DNA from: Collinsella sp.
GTDB lineage: Bacteria > Actinomycetota > Coriobacteriia > Coriobacteriales > Coriobacteriaceae
NCBI GenBank assembly: GCA_019414055.1
Contig: DXMV01000011.1
Span: forward strand, 24,710 to 88,709
Reading direction: 5' to 3'
DNA: 64,000 bases
Shown in pieces: positions 34,232-43,479 of this stretch; the first letter of the stretch is position 1, and every line of letters starts with the position of its first letter. A program made the position numbers and the translations under genes. The notes under the pieces were generated by a model, which saw only the letters and a program-made list of their open reading frames with translations, was not told the origin of the DNA and did no database searches.

Positions 34232-35092
34232 TCACGGATCGAGTCTACCCTGGGAATCGGTAAAACCGTCAGTACCCTCCTTGAGTTTCTTCTCGTCTGC
34301 CTTCACGCGACGCTCGAGCTTTTTTGTATCCTCGGCAGGCGGTAGGTTCTCGGGGACAATTCCGCGGTCGATGAGGCTGCCACGTACGCTTGTGTTGTTC
34401 TCGACGTGCTCTTGTTTGATCTGGTCCAGACCGTACAGGTCGTGTTCCTCGGCATTGAAGGCCGTCATCGAGTTCGTAAGGTCCTTTGCTTTGATGGGTA
34501 CATCGGCTAACCTGTCCGCCAATGCCGCGCTCTTGGGTACGCCGAGCTGCTGCTTCATTTCCGCCGTGCTTCTGCCGCCGAATAACGCTTCATCGCCCTT
34601 CGACTTGATGATTGCGAATCCTTTGGAGTCCACGCCGCGTTTGAACGCAATACCCGAGAGCTGTTTTTCTGAATCGGATAGCGAGTGGCGCGCCTGCAAG
34701 CGCTGAATCTCTGCGAAGCGTTGCTCTATGAGCTCTTGGCGGCGCGTCTGCACGGCAAAGTATGCCTGGGCGAGCGCTATCTCTGGCTTGCTTGAATCTC
34801 CGTTTTGGGCGATTAAATAGCATGCATAGCGCGTAAGCTTGTAGTCTTTAACCGCGCGAGCGGCGACACCGGCAGTTACCATTTTCGTGGTGTCACGAAA
34901 ATGGGAATCAACTGGAGTTTTATTTGTTTCGCACGAGACTTTTGCCCTCTTAACAACTTCGGCGAAGTTCTCTCATCGAGTGTATCCCATGGGTTCCATT
35001 AAATCGCGTGCGAGCCAATACTCAACGCCGTCTTCCTCATTGGCGTAGCTATCAAGTATGACACGCCACTTCTCGATATCTCTACTGTCCAT
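34232..35092 (-). pseudogene. dinD: dinD (DNA-damage-inducible protein D), nonsense mutation at codon 40
   Basis: Reading from the ATG at 35092 (GGGGAGAT upstream) gives 286 codons matching DinD: LARDLMEPMGYTR, a stop, then ENFAEVVKRAK, LTRYACYLIAQNGD, AVQTRRQELIEQRF and ALFGG. The only interruption is TGA at 34973-34975, exactly where DinD proteins have tryptophan (GYTRWENF), so TGG to TGA is the simplest explanation. The downstream frame from 34882 could still give a 216-residue product. DinD interacts with the RecA filament in E. coli. I found no LexA box. A hairpin GAAAGGGC/GCCCTTTC lies at its end. Confidence 0.85.
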
Positions 35093-35174
35093 ATCTCCCC
35101 TCGCTGATCTATTGTCTATGCGGGCTTTGCTCGCTCTGTATTCGGAATAAGGATACGCTGCCGTGCGGACACGT

Positions 35175-35210
35175 ATGGGCCCCGTGCCACTTCGAGTTCA
35201 CGGGGCCCAT
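35175..35210. terminator. Hairpin downstream of the FAD oxidoreductase gene
   Basis: ATGGGCCCCGTG/CACGGGGCCCAT, 12-bp perfect stem, 42 bases past the stop at 35253. No T run; termination is inferred from position. Confidence 0.5.
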
Positions 35211-35252
35211 AGATATCGATTAGTTGTGTTCTGCTTTAGATAGGTGTCCAGT

Positions 35253-36779
35253 TTAGTCCGCTCGATAATGGGAACCGAGACTTTCGGTTCGCTTGCGCAT
35301 AGCTTTGACCATTTCCTGTGCTAGTTGAATCTGCGATTGCAGGCGGACGAGGGCTGCGACTTCGCTGTCCTGAGCGTTTCGCATGCTCAGAGTCGTTGCT
35401 TCCGCCTTCAGGCTCTCAATCTCCTGCAGCGCTGTGTAGAGGCCCGTCTCGGTGCGGTTGATCATGCAATAGGTACTCATCGTATGCTTAAGGCTGCGTG
35501 TCAGGCGTTCGGCATCTGTTGTGGCAATGCCGTACTGGGGGAGGGCGATATCCGCCTTCAGGGCTGCCTCAGGTGCATTCTGTGCTGCCTGGGCTGCCGA
35601 TGCGCCCGCGATGCGCCCGAATACGATGCCATTGGCACTCGACAAGCCGCCGATGCGGTCGGCCCCGTGCATGCCGCCTGTTGCCTCGCCGCAGGCGTAG
35701 AGGCCCTTAACGCCCGTGTACGCGGTCTTGTCGATCTTGATGCCGCCGTTGGCAGCATGGGCATACATCGCCACGCGCATCTCGTCGGTCGGCGCGATGC
35801 CGTGCTCGTCCTGTAGCCAGGTGGCAAAGGTCTGCACAAACTCAGGGACGTCCTCGCGGGGGAAGTCGTAGTGGAGCGCCAGGCCTTCGGCGCCTGCTTG
35901 ATCGATGGCAAGATCGATGGCGCGGGAAGCCAGACGCGAAGTGAAGGGACCATATCCAGAGCGTTGCTCGAGCAGATTGTCCAGCTTGTCGTCGGCGATA
36001 TCGACCGGCTGGTCGAACTTGACGTATCGCCAGGTTTTCTCGTTAAAGACAAGGTTTCGCTTGGGCTCGTTGAAGCCGGGCATCATCTGCATGAACTCTA
36101 TATTGGTAAGGGACGCACCGTGCGCCAGCGCGATGGCCTGTGATGAGCTGAGCACGTCGGCGGAAGTGAGGCTGCGCTCGAATAGGCCACCCGTGCCGCC
36201 CGCAGCAATGATAGTGGCCTTGGCTGCCATAGGCACGAGATGCTCGCTTGCGCGGTCGTAGAGCACGGCGCCGACAATCTTCCCATTCGTATCTTCAACG
36301 AGGTCTATAAGCTCGTGGCGGGGGAGCAGGCGAATGCCGAGCGACTCGACCTGGGCCACACACGCGTCCTCAAGGGGCTTGCGGGTGAGGCCGCGCCAAT
36401 TGCGCGTCTTATGGTCAAAGCAGGGGATAAATTGCTTTTGCCGGGCGCTCTCAGCGCTTTGCGGGCGCTGAAGCTCAACGCCCAGATCCTGCTCGAGCCA
36501 TGTAATTGCCTGAGGAATGCCGTTGACAAACGTCTGGACGAGTTCGGGGTCGGTAACGCCGCCGCCGACGGCCTGGATGGTGTCGATGAGATCCTGTTCG
36601 TCGTCTTCGTCGACGGGGCCGATAAGGCCGAGGCCCCAGGTGCCCGGGAAGAAGCTTGATCCGCTCATGGTCTTGCCGGCGCTTGCGATGGCAACGGTTG
36701 CGCCCGCGCGCGCTGCTTCTATGGCGGCGCAAAGGCCCGCGATGCCCGATCCGATTACCAGTACATCAGTTGATTCCAT
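35253..36779 (-). CDS. FAD-dependent oxidoreductase of the fumarate reductase/aspartate oxidase group
   Basis: 508 residues. The dinucleotide-binding VIGSGIAGLCAAI opens the protein; AAGGTGGLFE, NIEFMQMMPGF and the C-terminal GLYACGEATGGMHGADRIGGLSSANGIVFG (quoted in parts: GEATGGMHGA, RIGGLSSANG) are the flavoprotein motifs of the succinate dehydrogenase/fumarate reductase family, and the helical tail ends in HYRAD like L-aspartate oxidases. No signal peptide and no haem or FMN domain, so it is probably cytosolic. nadA and nadC are not adjacent, so a NadB role is only one possibility. The ATG at 36779 follows AAAGGA. Confidence 0.8.
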   Translation of the reverse strand: MESTDVLVIGSGIAGLCAAIEAARAGATVAIASAGKTMSGSSFFPGTWGLGLIGPVDEDDEQDLIDTIQAVGGGVTDPELVQTFVNGIPQAITWLEQDLGVELQRPQSAESARQKQFIPCFDHKTRNWRGLTRKPLEDACVAQVESLGIRLLPRHELIDLVEDTNGKIVGAVLYDRASEHLVPMAAKATIIAAGGTGGLFERSLTSADVLSSSQAIALAHGASLTNIEFMQMMPGFNEPKRNLVFNEKTWRYVKFDQPVDIADDKLDNLLEQRSGYGPFTSRLASRAIDLAIDQAGAEGLALHYDFPREDVPEFVQTFATWLQDEHGIAPTDEMRVAMYAHAANGGIKIDKTAYTGVKGLYACGEATGGMHGADRIGGLSSANGIVFGRIAGASAAQAAQNAPEAALKADIALPQYGIATTDAERLTRSLKHTMSTYCMINRTETGLYTALQEIESLKAEATTLSMRNAQDSEVAALVRLQSQIQLAQEMVKAMRKRTESLGSHYRAD

Positions 36780-36960
36780 GGGAGTCCTTTCTCGTTCGCG
36801 CATTGTCGCATGATTGATCGGCAAAGGTATCGCAAAGACTGAATAATTCGGTAAAGGGCGAATATGGCACGTGGACGTTAGGGCTGCTTGGCGGCTCCTG
36901 CTCATCACGTTTCATATTTCGACTCAATTGATATATCGGCATTAGCTACCCTGCGACAGC

Positions 36961-37000
36961 GCAAACAAAAAGAGCCGCTACCCGGGTGGGTAGCGGCTCT
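36961..37000 (-). terminator. Terminator of the GGGtGRT operon
   Basis: On the minus strand AGAGCCGCTACCC/GGGTAGCGGCTCT followed by TTTTTGTTT. Confidence 0.9.
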
Positions 37001-37034
37001 AAAGCTCAACTATATGAGCATCGCGTGGGCGCGA

Positions 37035-38039
37035 TTAGGCCTTGAGGGCCTCCTCGACGGCGACAGCGCAGGCGACGGTGGCACCGACCATGGGGTTGTT
37101 GCCCATGCCGATGAGACCCATCATGTCGACGTGCGCAGGCACGGAGGAAGAACCGGCGAACTGGGCGTCGGAGTGCATACGGCCCATGGTGTCGGTCATG
37201 CCGTAAGAGGCAGGGCCGGCGCCCATGTTGTCCGGGTGCAGGGTACGGCCAGTGCCGCCACCAGAAGCGACGGAGAAGTACTTCTTGCCAGCCTCGAGGC
37301 GCTCCTTCTTGTAGGTGCCAGCGACGGGGTGCTGGAAGCGCGTGGGGTTGGTGGAGTTACCGGTGATCGAGATGTCGACGTTCTCGTGCCACATGATGGC
37401 AACGCCCTCGCGGACGTCGTCGGAGCCGTAGCAGTTAACGGCAGCGCGGGGACCATCGGAGTAGGGGATGGTCTCGACGACCTTGAGCTCGCCCGTGTAG
37501 TAGTCGAACTGGGTCTTCACGTAGGTGAAGCCGTTGATGCGGGCGATGATCTGAGCGGCGTCCTTGCCCAGACCGTTGAGGATAACGCGCAGCGGCTTCT
37601 TACGAGCCTTGTTGGCGTTCAGAGCCAGGCCGATAGCGCCCTCAGCGGCAGCGAAGGACTCGTGGCCGGCCAGGAAGGCGAAGCACTCGGTGTCGTCGGA
37701 GAGCAGCATAGCGCCCAGGTTGCCGTGGCCCAGACCGACCTTGCGGTCCTCGGCGACGGAGCCGGGAACGGTGAAGGCCTGGATGCCCTCGCCGATGATG
37801 GCGGCAGCCTCAGAAGCGGTCTTGGCGCCACGCTTGACAGCGAGAGCGCAACCGAGGGTGTAGGCCCACTCGGCGTTCTGGAAGGCGATGGACTGGGTGT
37901 TGTTGACGATCTCACGCGGGTTGAAGCCCTTGTCGGTGCAGATCTGCAGAGCTTCCTCGAGGGAGGCGATGCCGTTGTCGGCGAGGCACTTGTTGATCTT
38001 GTCAGCGCGGCGCTCGTAACCTTCGAACGTAACAGTCAT
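37035..38039 (-). CDS. GGGtGRT-family protein
   Basis: 334 residues, recognised by the name-giving motif SGGGTGRTLHP near residue 262 and other conserved blocks (VGLGHGNLGAML, GHESFAAAEGAIG, VNCYGSDDVREG, GMGNNPMVG). The family is widespread in anaerobes and uncharacterised. It lies 18 bases behind a NifU-like scaffold gene on the same strand, a coupling that points to Fe-S cluster or sulfur chemistry; this is inference. No signal peptide. The ribosome site is AAAGGGAGGGAAAT. The suf operon is 1.7 kb further along. Confidence 0.85.
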   Translation of the reverse strand: MTVTFEGYERRADKINKCLADNGIASLEEALQICTDKGFNPREIVNNTQSIAFQNAEWAYTLGCALAVKRGAKTASEAAAIIGEGIQAFTVPGSVAEDRKVGLGHGNLGAMLLSDDTECFAFLAGHESFAAAEGAIGLALNANKARKKPLRVILNGLGKDAAQIIARINGFTYVKTQFDYYTGELKVVETIPYSDGPRAAVNCYGSDDVREGVAIMWHENVDISITGNSTNPTRFQHPVAGTYKKERLEAGKKYFSVASGGGTGRTLHPDNMGAGPASYGMTDTMGRMHSDAQFAGSSSVPAHVDMMGLIGMGNNPMVGATVACAVAVEEALKA

Positions 38040-38057
38040 TGTTATTTCCCTCCCTTT

Positions 38058-38792
38058 CTACTCGTGAACCGGGAACACGCTGGCGACGGAGTGAGTCTCC
38101 TCGTCGGTGCGCGGGTCGATGTACTTGGCAGCGTTCTCCCACTGACCATAGTGGCCCATAGCGCCAGCGATGGCCTCCTCGGGGGTCTTGCCGGCCTTGA
38201 CGGCGTCGGTGAACTTACCGAGGTTCAGGAACTCGAACGCGATGATCTCGTTCTTGTCGTTGAGAGCCATGCGGGTGACGTAGCCCTGAGCGAGCTCGAG
38301 GTAACGAGCGCCCTTGGCCTTGGTGCCGAACATGGTGCCGACCTGAGAGCGAAGGCCCTTGCCGAGGTCGTCGAGGGAGGCGCCCACGGGCAGGCCGCCC
38401 TCGGAGAACGCGGTCTGGCTGCGGCCGTAAACGATCTGCAGGAAGATCTCGCGCATAGCAACGTTGATGGCGTCGCAGACGAGGTCGGTGTTGAGGGCCT
38501 CGAGGATGGTCTTGCCGGGAAGGATCTCGGAAGCCATGGCGGCGGAGTGGGTCATGCCCGAGCAGCCGATGGTCTCAACGAGGGCCTCCTCGATGATGCC
38601 GTCCTTGACGTTCAGCGTGAGCTTGCAGGCGCCCTGCTGAGGTGCGCACCAACCCACACCGTGCGTAAGACCGGAGATGTCGGAAATCTCCTTAGCCTGG
38701 ACCCACTTGCCCTCCTCGGGGATGGGTGCGGGGCCGTGGTATGCACCCTTGGCAACGGGGCACATGTTCTCCACTTCCTGTGAGTACTGCAT
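38058..38792 (-). CDS. Iron-sulfur cluster assembly scaffold-like protein (NifU N-terminal fold)
   Basis: 244 residues. Cysteines occur at VGWCAPQQGACKL, IGCSGMTHSAAMAS and TDLVCDAINVAM; the second block is the NifU/IscU GCGxSxxS-like ligand loop. It is longer than IscU/SufU (~140 residues) because of a C-terminal half (TKAKGARYLELAQGYV, VASVFPVHE). It probably holds a nascent Fe-S cluster, perhaps for its neighbour. The frame is open far upstream, but ATG at 38792 follows GAGAGGAGAGG. First gene of the operon with the GGGtGRT gene. Confidence 0.8.
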   Translation of the reverse strand: MQYSQEVENMCPVAKGAYHGPAPIPEEGKWVQAKEISDISGLTHGVGWCAPQQGACKLTLNVKDGIIEEALVETIGCSGMTHSAAMASEILPGKTILEALNTDLVCDAINVAMREIFLQIVYGRSQTAFSEGGLPVGASLDDLGKGLRSQVGTMFGTKAKGARYLELAQGYVTRMALNDKNEIIAFEFLNLGKFTDAVKAGKTPEEAIAGAMGHYGQWENAAKYIDPRTDEETHSVASVFPVHE

Positions 38793-38899
38793 GCCTCTCC
38801 TCTCTATCGTGTTGGCGTCCCGTCTGGGGGTCGTGGCTGGCGATTGCCGGGCGACCCTTCGAAAGGGACATGACATGCAGCCCCTATAATACCGCGAAA

Positions 38900-38917
38900 T
38901 GCACGGAATATTCGGCG
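38900..38917. promoter_or_regulatory. TGCAC-GAATATTC motif upstream of the NifU-like operon
   Basis: TGCACGGAATATTCGGCG, 108 bases before the operon start. The palindromic GAATATTC next to TGCA recurs twice at 40126-40359. Possible operator. The rest of 38793-39185 shows a TATTAT (minus strand, 38885-38890) that could be a -10 box but no gene. Confidence 0.3.
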
Positions 38918-39185
38918 AACGGCTCAGTTTTCGTAGCGAGAAGCGCGGAACTTTTAATTGAAACGGTTTAAATGAGATATATTCATCAGAAGCGCGCGTT
39001 CCATTTTTGTCGCTTTTGGTCATCTTGCGGAAATGTCGCATTGTCTGACCTGTACTGCAGTGCCGTTCGCCGGTTGTTTGCTGCCATTTGCCGTGCGCGG
39101 ATGCCATTTTACGTGTTTGTTTTGATAGCACGCTTCAATCGTGGTGTATTGGAAGGCGCAAGTTGATCCCGCTGAAGGAGGTGCC

Positions 39186-39989
39186 GTGCAGCGCGTTTGG
39201 AGAACGGTCACCGGCTTTTACCATGTTTCGGCCCGTGGCGCCGGAAAGCAGATCGTCTTTGAGACCGATGACGACCGGTGGGAGTTTTTGGAGCTGATGC
39301 GCGACTGCTGCCGCGATGCCGGCGTGACGGTCGTGGCGTGGTGCCTCATGAATGACCACGTGGATCTCGTGCTTTTGGATTATGAGGACGAAATGAGCGC
39401 GGCGATGCAGCGGTTGCTGCTGACGTATGCTCGTCGCTTCAATAAACGTACCGGGCGCACGGGCCATCTGTTTCAGGACCGTTTTGAGCGCCGCTCGCTC
39501 GATACCGATTGGCGGGTGATGGAGGCTATTCGCTCTGTACACGCCAATCCGCAGGAGGATGGCATCAGCTTAATCGAGCGCTATCCGTGGAGCAGTTTTG
39601 CCGAGTATCTACGGGCCTATGGCAACGATATGACGAGGGGATTTTCCGACCCGTCTTGCGCGCTTGAGCTTTTTGGTTCTGCCAAGGCCTTTATTGCCTA
39701 TTCGCTTTCGACGCCCGACGGCGGTGAGCCAGCGATGCACGATATAATAGAGACGGAGTGGGAACGCCGCGCCTTTGCCGACAAGATGGCGAGGGATCTC
39801 GGGGTTCCGCTTCACGGGCTTAAGGCTGCGCCGCCGGTGCAGCGCGATGTCGTTATTGTTGAATTGCACGATGCTGGTTTTACAGTGCGCCAGATTGAGC
39901 GGTATACGGGGATTGGCAAAAGTACCGTTGCGCGCATCGTGCGCGCTCGTGCGCGAGCGGCGGTGAGGACTGGCGGGGATCTGGTATAG
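39186..39989 (+). CDS. RAYT / Y1-type transposase, copy 2, with altered HUH motif
   Basis: 267 residues. It shares the Y1 layout of the first copy: TGFYHVSARGAGK, AWCLMNDHVDLVLL, LTYARRFNKRTGRTGHLFQDRFERR (in parts: TYARRFN, GHLFQDRF) and a C-terminal HTH region (RQIERYTGIGKSTVARIV). The metal motif reads HVD instead of HxH, so the second histidine is replaced by aspartate while the candidate tyrosine is kept. Activity may be changed or lost. The start is GTG at 39186, 5 bases after AAGGAGG; upstream in-frame codons lack a ribosome site. Lies between the NifU-like operon and suf. Confidence 0.85.
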   Translation: MQRVWRTVTGFYHVSARGAGKQIVFETDDDRWEFLELMRDCCRDAGVTVVAWCLMNDHVDLVLLDYEDEMSAAMQRLLLTYARRFNKRTGRTGHLFQDRFERRSLDTDWRVMEAIRSVHANPQEDGISLIERYPWSSFAEYLRAYGNDMTRGFSDPSCALELFGSAKAFIAYSLSTPDGGEPAMHDIIETEWERRAFADKMARDLGVPLHGLKAAPPVQRDVVIVELHDAGFTVRQIERYTGIGKSTVARIVRARARAAVRTGGDLV

Positions 39990-40458
39990 AGCCGCTCGTG
40001 CGCCGGAATTGCTGTTCTAAAAGACTTGTAGGGCGGGTACGTCCCTGATTTTCATAAAACCTTAGACCTATTGCATAAAAATAGGGCTCAGTCCGGGTTT
40101 GTCTGTGCCTACCCCCGTCTGCACCGTGCAAAAAGTGGAATATTCAGCATTGGGGTGCTGCCGGTGCCGCCGCAACCTTGCGGTATGCGGGGCCAAGAAG
40201 CTATTTTCGTCTGCCGGTATGCCCCGAAACACACGCTTGCTTCACGTCAGACAGTGATGCTTGTTCCAAAACGCCCTATAAAAGCACCTGGAGACGTTGG
40301 TTAACGCTCCCGATTTGTATGCACGCAACTTGGCGTGCTGAATATTCGGAAAAATGCACGCTGCAACCCACGGGACCCTTTCGCGACAGGTGCAAAGCAA
40401 GCCGAGCCGCCCGTATTGGGCGGCTCGGCCATCAAAAAGCTTGGATTTGGGATATCCG
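39990..40458. other. Gene-free region with inverted TGCA...GAATATTCAGCA pair
   Basis: 469 bases between the RAYT gene and the 3' end of sufU. TGCAAAAAGTGGAATATTCAGCA-like sequence at 40126-40149 faces its inverse TGCTGAATATTCGG...TGCA at 40336-40359, bounding about 235 bases without an ORF. Could be a small palindromic element or a pair of binding sites. A GCCGCCC/GGGCGGC hairpin (about 40398-40428) lies near sufU and may terminate the suf operon. Confidence 0.45.
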
Positions 40459-40893
40459 CTACTGGTTAGCTTTGCCCTCGAGCATGCCGTCGAGGGTGCG
40501 CCAGGCGAGCTCGGCGCACTTGACGCGGGCGGGCATGTGCGAGATGTCCTGGAGCTGGGCGGCTTCGTCCAAGTCTTCCAGGTCCTCCTCGGAGAGTTGC
40601 TCGCCGCGGATCATGGCGAGGAAGAGCCCGGCCAGGCGGCGTGCCTCTTCGACCGTCTCGCCGGTGATGAGGTCGGCCATGATATCGGCGCTGGCCTGAC
40701 TGATGGCGCAGCCGTGGCCGATAAACGAGGCCTCCTCGATCACGCCGTTCTCGACGCGCAGCTGCAAGGTGAGCTCGTCGCCGCAGCTGGGGTTGATGCC
40801 GTCATGCTCGTGCGTGGGAGCGTCCATCTCGTACTTATAGTCGGGGTGCGAGTTGTGCTCCATGAACGTGGTGGAGGTGTAGAGGTTACCCAT
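40459..40893 (-). CDS. sufU: SufU-type Fe-S scaffold / sulfur-transfer protein
   Basis: 144 residues. Cysteine ligands at NPSCGDEL, GHGCAISQAS and MPARVKCAEL, with the zinc-site aspartate in CGDE, as in SufU of Gram-positive bacteria, which takes sulfur from SufS. The ATG overlaps the sufS stop by 8 bases (AATGGGTAA), indicating translational coupling. Last gene of the suf operon. Confidence 0.92.
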   Translation of the reverse strand: MGNLYTSTTFMEHNSHPDYKYEMDAPTHEHDGINPSCGDELTLQLRVENGVIEEASFIGHGCAISQASADIMADLITGETVEEARRLAGLFLAMIRGEQLSEEDLEDLDEAAQLQDISHMPARVKCAELAWRTLDGMLEGKANQ

Positions 40894-42211
40894 TGAACGT
40901 GCTCCAAACGTGATGCAGACCGGCGATGAACTTGTCGATATCGGCCTTGTCGTTGTAGAAGGCCACGCTGGCGCGGCAGCAGGCAAGGTTCTCGACGCCC
41001 AGCCAGGTGAGCAGCGGCTGCGCGCAGTGGTGGCCGGCGCGGATGCAGACTCCGTCCATGTCCATGATGCTCGCCACGTCGTGCGGGTGGATGCCGCGGA
41101 CGTTAAAGCTCACGACGCCATGGTGGTTATCCCAATAGATGGAGCCGATGATCTGGACAAAGTCGAGCTGCATGAGCTCGCCCATCAGGTAGTGGACGAG
41201 TGCCTGCTCGCGTGCCTGGATGTTTTCGTAGCCCACCGTGTTGACGAGGTAGTCAAGCGCTGCGCCCGTGGCGAAGATGCCGGCGGCGTCCTGCGTGCCG
41301 GCCTCGAACTTCTCGGGGACGGGCGCCCAGACGGCGTCCTGCTCGGTGACCGAATCGATCATCTCGCCGCCGGTGAGCATGGGCGGCATGGCGTTGAGCA
41401 GGTCCATCTTGCCCCACAGCACGCCGATGCCCATGGGGCCCATGGCCTTGTGCGCGCTAAAGGCAAAGAAGTCGGCGCCCAGATCGGCTACGTTGACCGG
41501 CATATGCGGCAGCGACTGCGCGCCGTCGACGACCAGATAGCCGCCATACTTGTGCACGAGCTTGCCGAGGTTCTTGACCGGGTTCTCGACGCCCAGCACG
41601 TTAGAGACCTGACCCACGGCCAGAATCTTGGTCTTGGGACCCACCTTGGCAAGCACTTCCTCGGTGGTGAGCTGGCCGGTCTTGGTGGGGTAGAGGTAGA
41701 CGAGCTTGGCACCGGTCTCGCGGCAGACCTGCTGCCACGGGATCAGGTTGGAGTGGTGCTCCATGATGGTGATGACGACCTCGTCGCCGGGCTCCAGCAC
41801 CGTGGGCGCAAAGCTCTTGGCGACCAGGTTGAGCGACTCGCTGGTGTTGCGGGTGAAGACGACCTCGTTGGCCTGGGCGGCGCCGATGAGGTCGGCAATC
41901 TGCTGGCGGACCTTGGCGATGGCGTCGGTGGCCTCGACAGACAGCGAGTACAGGCCACGCAGGGGGTTGGCGTTCATGCGCTGGTAGAAATCGCGCTCGG
42001 CGTCGAGCACGCAAGCGGGGCGCTGTGCGGTGGCGGCGCTATCAAGGAAGGCGATCTCGGGATGCTGCTGGAACAGCGGGAACTGGCACTTGTAGGGGTT
42101 AGTCTCGATGTCCACGGTGGGCCAACCGCGCGAAGCCTCGTCGCTGGCGTCGAGCTCCATGGGCTCGGGGGCGGTGCAGGTATCGCATTTTACGTGCTCG
42201 GTGTCGATCAT
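40886..42211 (-). CDS. sufS: Cysteine desulfurase SufS
   Basis: 441 residues. PLP lysine in FSAHKAMGPMG; catalytic cysteine in RAGHHCAQPL; class V aminotransferase motifs EHHSNLIPW and VDGAQSLPHMPV. Provides persulfide sulfur to SufU. The N-terminal ~35 residues, with CDTC, precede the usual family start and are an addition. Overlaps the sufD stop by 4 bases and sufU by 8, so all three are coupled. Confidence 0.94.
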   Translation of the reverse strand: MIDTEHVKCDTCTAPEPMELDASDEASRGWPTVDIETNPYKCQFPLFQQHPEIAFLDSAATAQRPACVLDAERDFYQRMNANPLRGLYSLSVEATDAIAKVRQQIADLIGAAQANEVVFTRNTSESLNLVAKSFAPTVLEPGDEVVITIMEHHSNLIPWQQVCRETGAKLVYLYPTKTGQLTTEEVLAKVGPKTKILAVGQVSNVLGVENPVKNLGKLVHKYGGYLVVDGAQSLPHMPVNVADLGADFFAFSAHKAMGPMGIGVLWGKMDLLNAMPPMLTGGEMIDSVTEQDAVWAPVPEKFEAGTQDAAGIFATGAALDYLVNTVGYENIQAREQALVHYLMGELMQLDFVQIIGSIYWDNHHGVVSFNVRGIHPHDVASIMDMDGVCIRAGHHCAQPLLTWLGVENLACCRASVAFYNDKADIDKFIAGLHHVWSTFNG

Positions 42212-43479
42212 GCGAGCTCCTCCTCAAAGTTATCGATCAGGTTGTTGCCCAGGCGGACGACGGCGGCGCGAGTGCGCTCGTCGGTGGCGGAAAGCGCGGC
42301 GTCCTCCAGCTTGGCGCGGATGAATAGGTCCTCGGCGGCATTTTGGTCAAGGCCGCGGCAGGCGAGGTAGAACAGCTGCTCGTCGCGGACGTGGCCGATG
42401 GTGGCGCCGTGGTTGCCGGCGACGTCGTCCTCGTCGCACAGGATAACAGGGACGGTCTTGTTGTCGACGCCCTTGTTGGCCAAGAGCACCGTCTCGCGCT
42501 CGGTGCCGGTTGCGCCCTTGCAGCCGTGCACGAGGTCGATGGTGCCGCGGTAGACCTTCTTGGATGTGCCAGTCAGCACGCCGTTGGCGTCGATCTCGCA
42601 CTCGGTCTTGCGACCGCGGTGGCGCAGCTCGTAGTTAAAGTCGCGCACCTGCTCGCGGGCGCCCAGGTAATCGGTATCGATCGTCACCTTGGCGGTGTCG
42701 CCCAGCAGGTCGCCGGCAAGGCCGGTGGCGCTGGCGCCGGCACCCAGCACGGTGTGCTGCACGTTGACGCGCGCACCCTCGTCCAGGAACAGGCCGGTGT
42801 CGTCGAGCGCGATCCAACTGTCGTCGAGCGTCTGCGTGCAGGTCACGTTGACGGTGGCGTACTCGTGGGCGCACACGCGCAGCACGGAACCCACGACGCC
42901 CTCGCCGGCAACGGGGGAGTCCAGGGCGATCTGCAGGTCGAGCGTTGCCTGCGGGCGGGCGACGACGTCGATGGCGGCAATCGCAGCCGCTGCGTCGACG
43001 CCGCTCACGCGCACGGTAACCGTGACGTGCTGGTACGCGGGCACATCGATGACGATGCGCTTGGTGGCGTGGTCGGACAGGTAGGTGTAGGCAGCCTCGC
43101 CCATGCCGGTCTCAAAGGCCTCGGCAGGGGAGAGTTCCTCCTCGAGCTTGATGGCGCCGGCCTGATAGACGGAGGTGGCGGGCACGTCGAGCTCGGTCTC
43201 GGGCGTGATGCGGGCGCGATCGGCGGCATCACCGGGGGCAGAGGTGCGGCGCTCGGGGAAGCGCTCGGCCATGGTTTCCATGGCGGCGTCGAAGGCGTCG
43301 GCCGAGCCGGCAAACTGCTCGTCCAGGCCCTCGACCTCAACGGCCTCGGCGGGAGCGGTGGCAAGCTCGTCGGAAAGCTCGAGTTTGGTCTGGTTCATTT
43401 TGAGCCAACCCCAAGTGGCGGCAGGCATCGCATTAACCTGCTCGAGCGTGGTGGCAGCGGTGTTGGTTTCCTGTTTCAT
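42208..43479 (-). CDS. sufD: SufD, Fe-S assembly complex subunit
   Basis: 423 residues. The C-terminal half has the SufBD beta-helix pattern, ending with HGATIGHVRDEQLFYLACRGL (in parts: HGATIGHVRDEQ, LFYLACRG) as in SufD/SufB; the N-terminal region is more divergent. With SufB and SufC it forms the SufBC2D scaffold. The start overlaps the sufB stop by one base (TAATG). The ORF antisense to it is a composition artefact. Confidence 0.88.
   Translation of the reverse strand: MKQETNTAATTLEQVNAMPAATWGWLKMNQTKLELSDELATAPAEAVEVEGLDEQFAGSADAFDAAMETMAERFPERRTSAPGDAADRARITPETELDVPATSVYQAGAIKLEEELSPAEAFETGMGEAAYTYLSDHATKRIVIDVPAYQHVTVTVRVSGVDAAAAIAAIDVVARPQATLDLQIALDSPVAGEGVVGSVLRVCAHEYATVNVTCTQTLDDSWIALDDTGLFLDEGARVNVQHTVLGAGASATGLAGDLLGDTAKVTIDTDYLGAREQVRDFNYELRHRGRKTECEIDANGVLTGTSKKVYRGTIDLVHGCKGATGTERETVLLANKGVDNKTVPVILCDEDDVAGNHGATIGHVRDEQLFYLACRGLDQNAAEDLFIRAKLEDAALSATDERTRAAVVRLGNNLIDNFEEELA

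Noticed and set aside
34973..34975. TGA in dinD as selenocysteine
   Set aside because: The family has Trp here, no SECIS-like hairpin follows immediately, and selenocysteine would make no functional sense in this position. A nonsense mutation is simpler.
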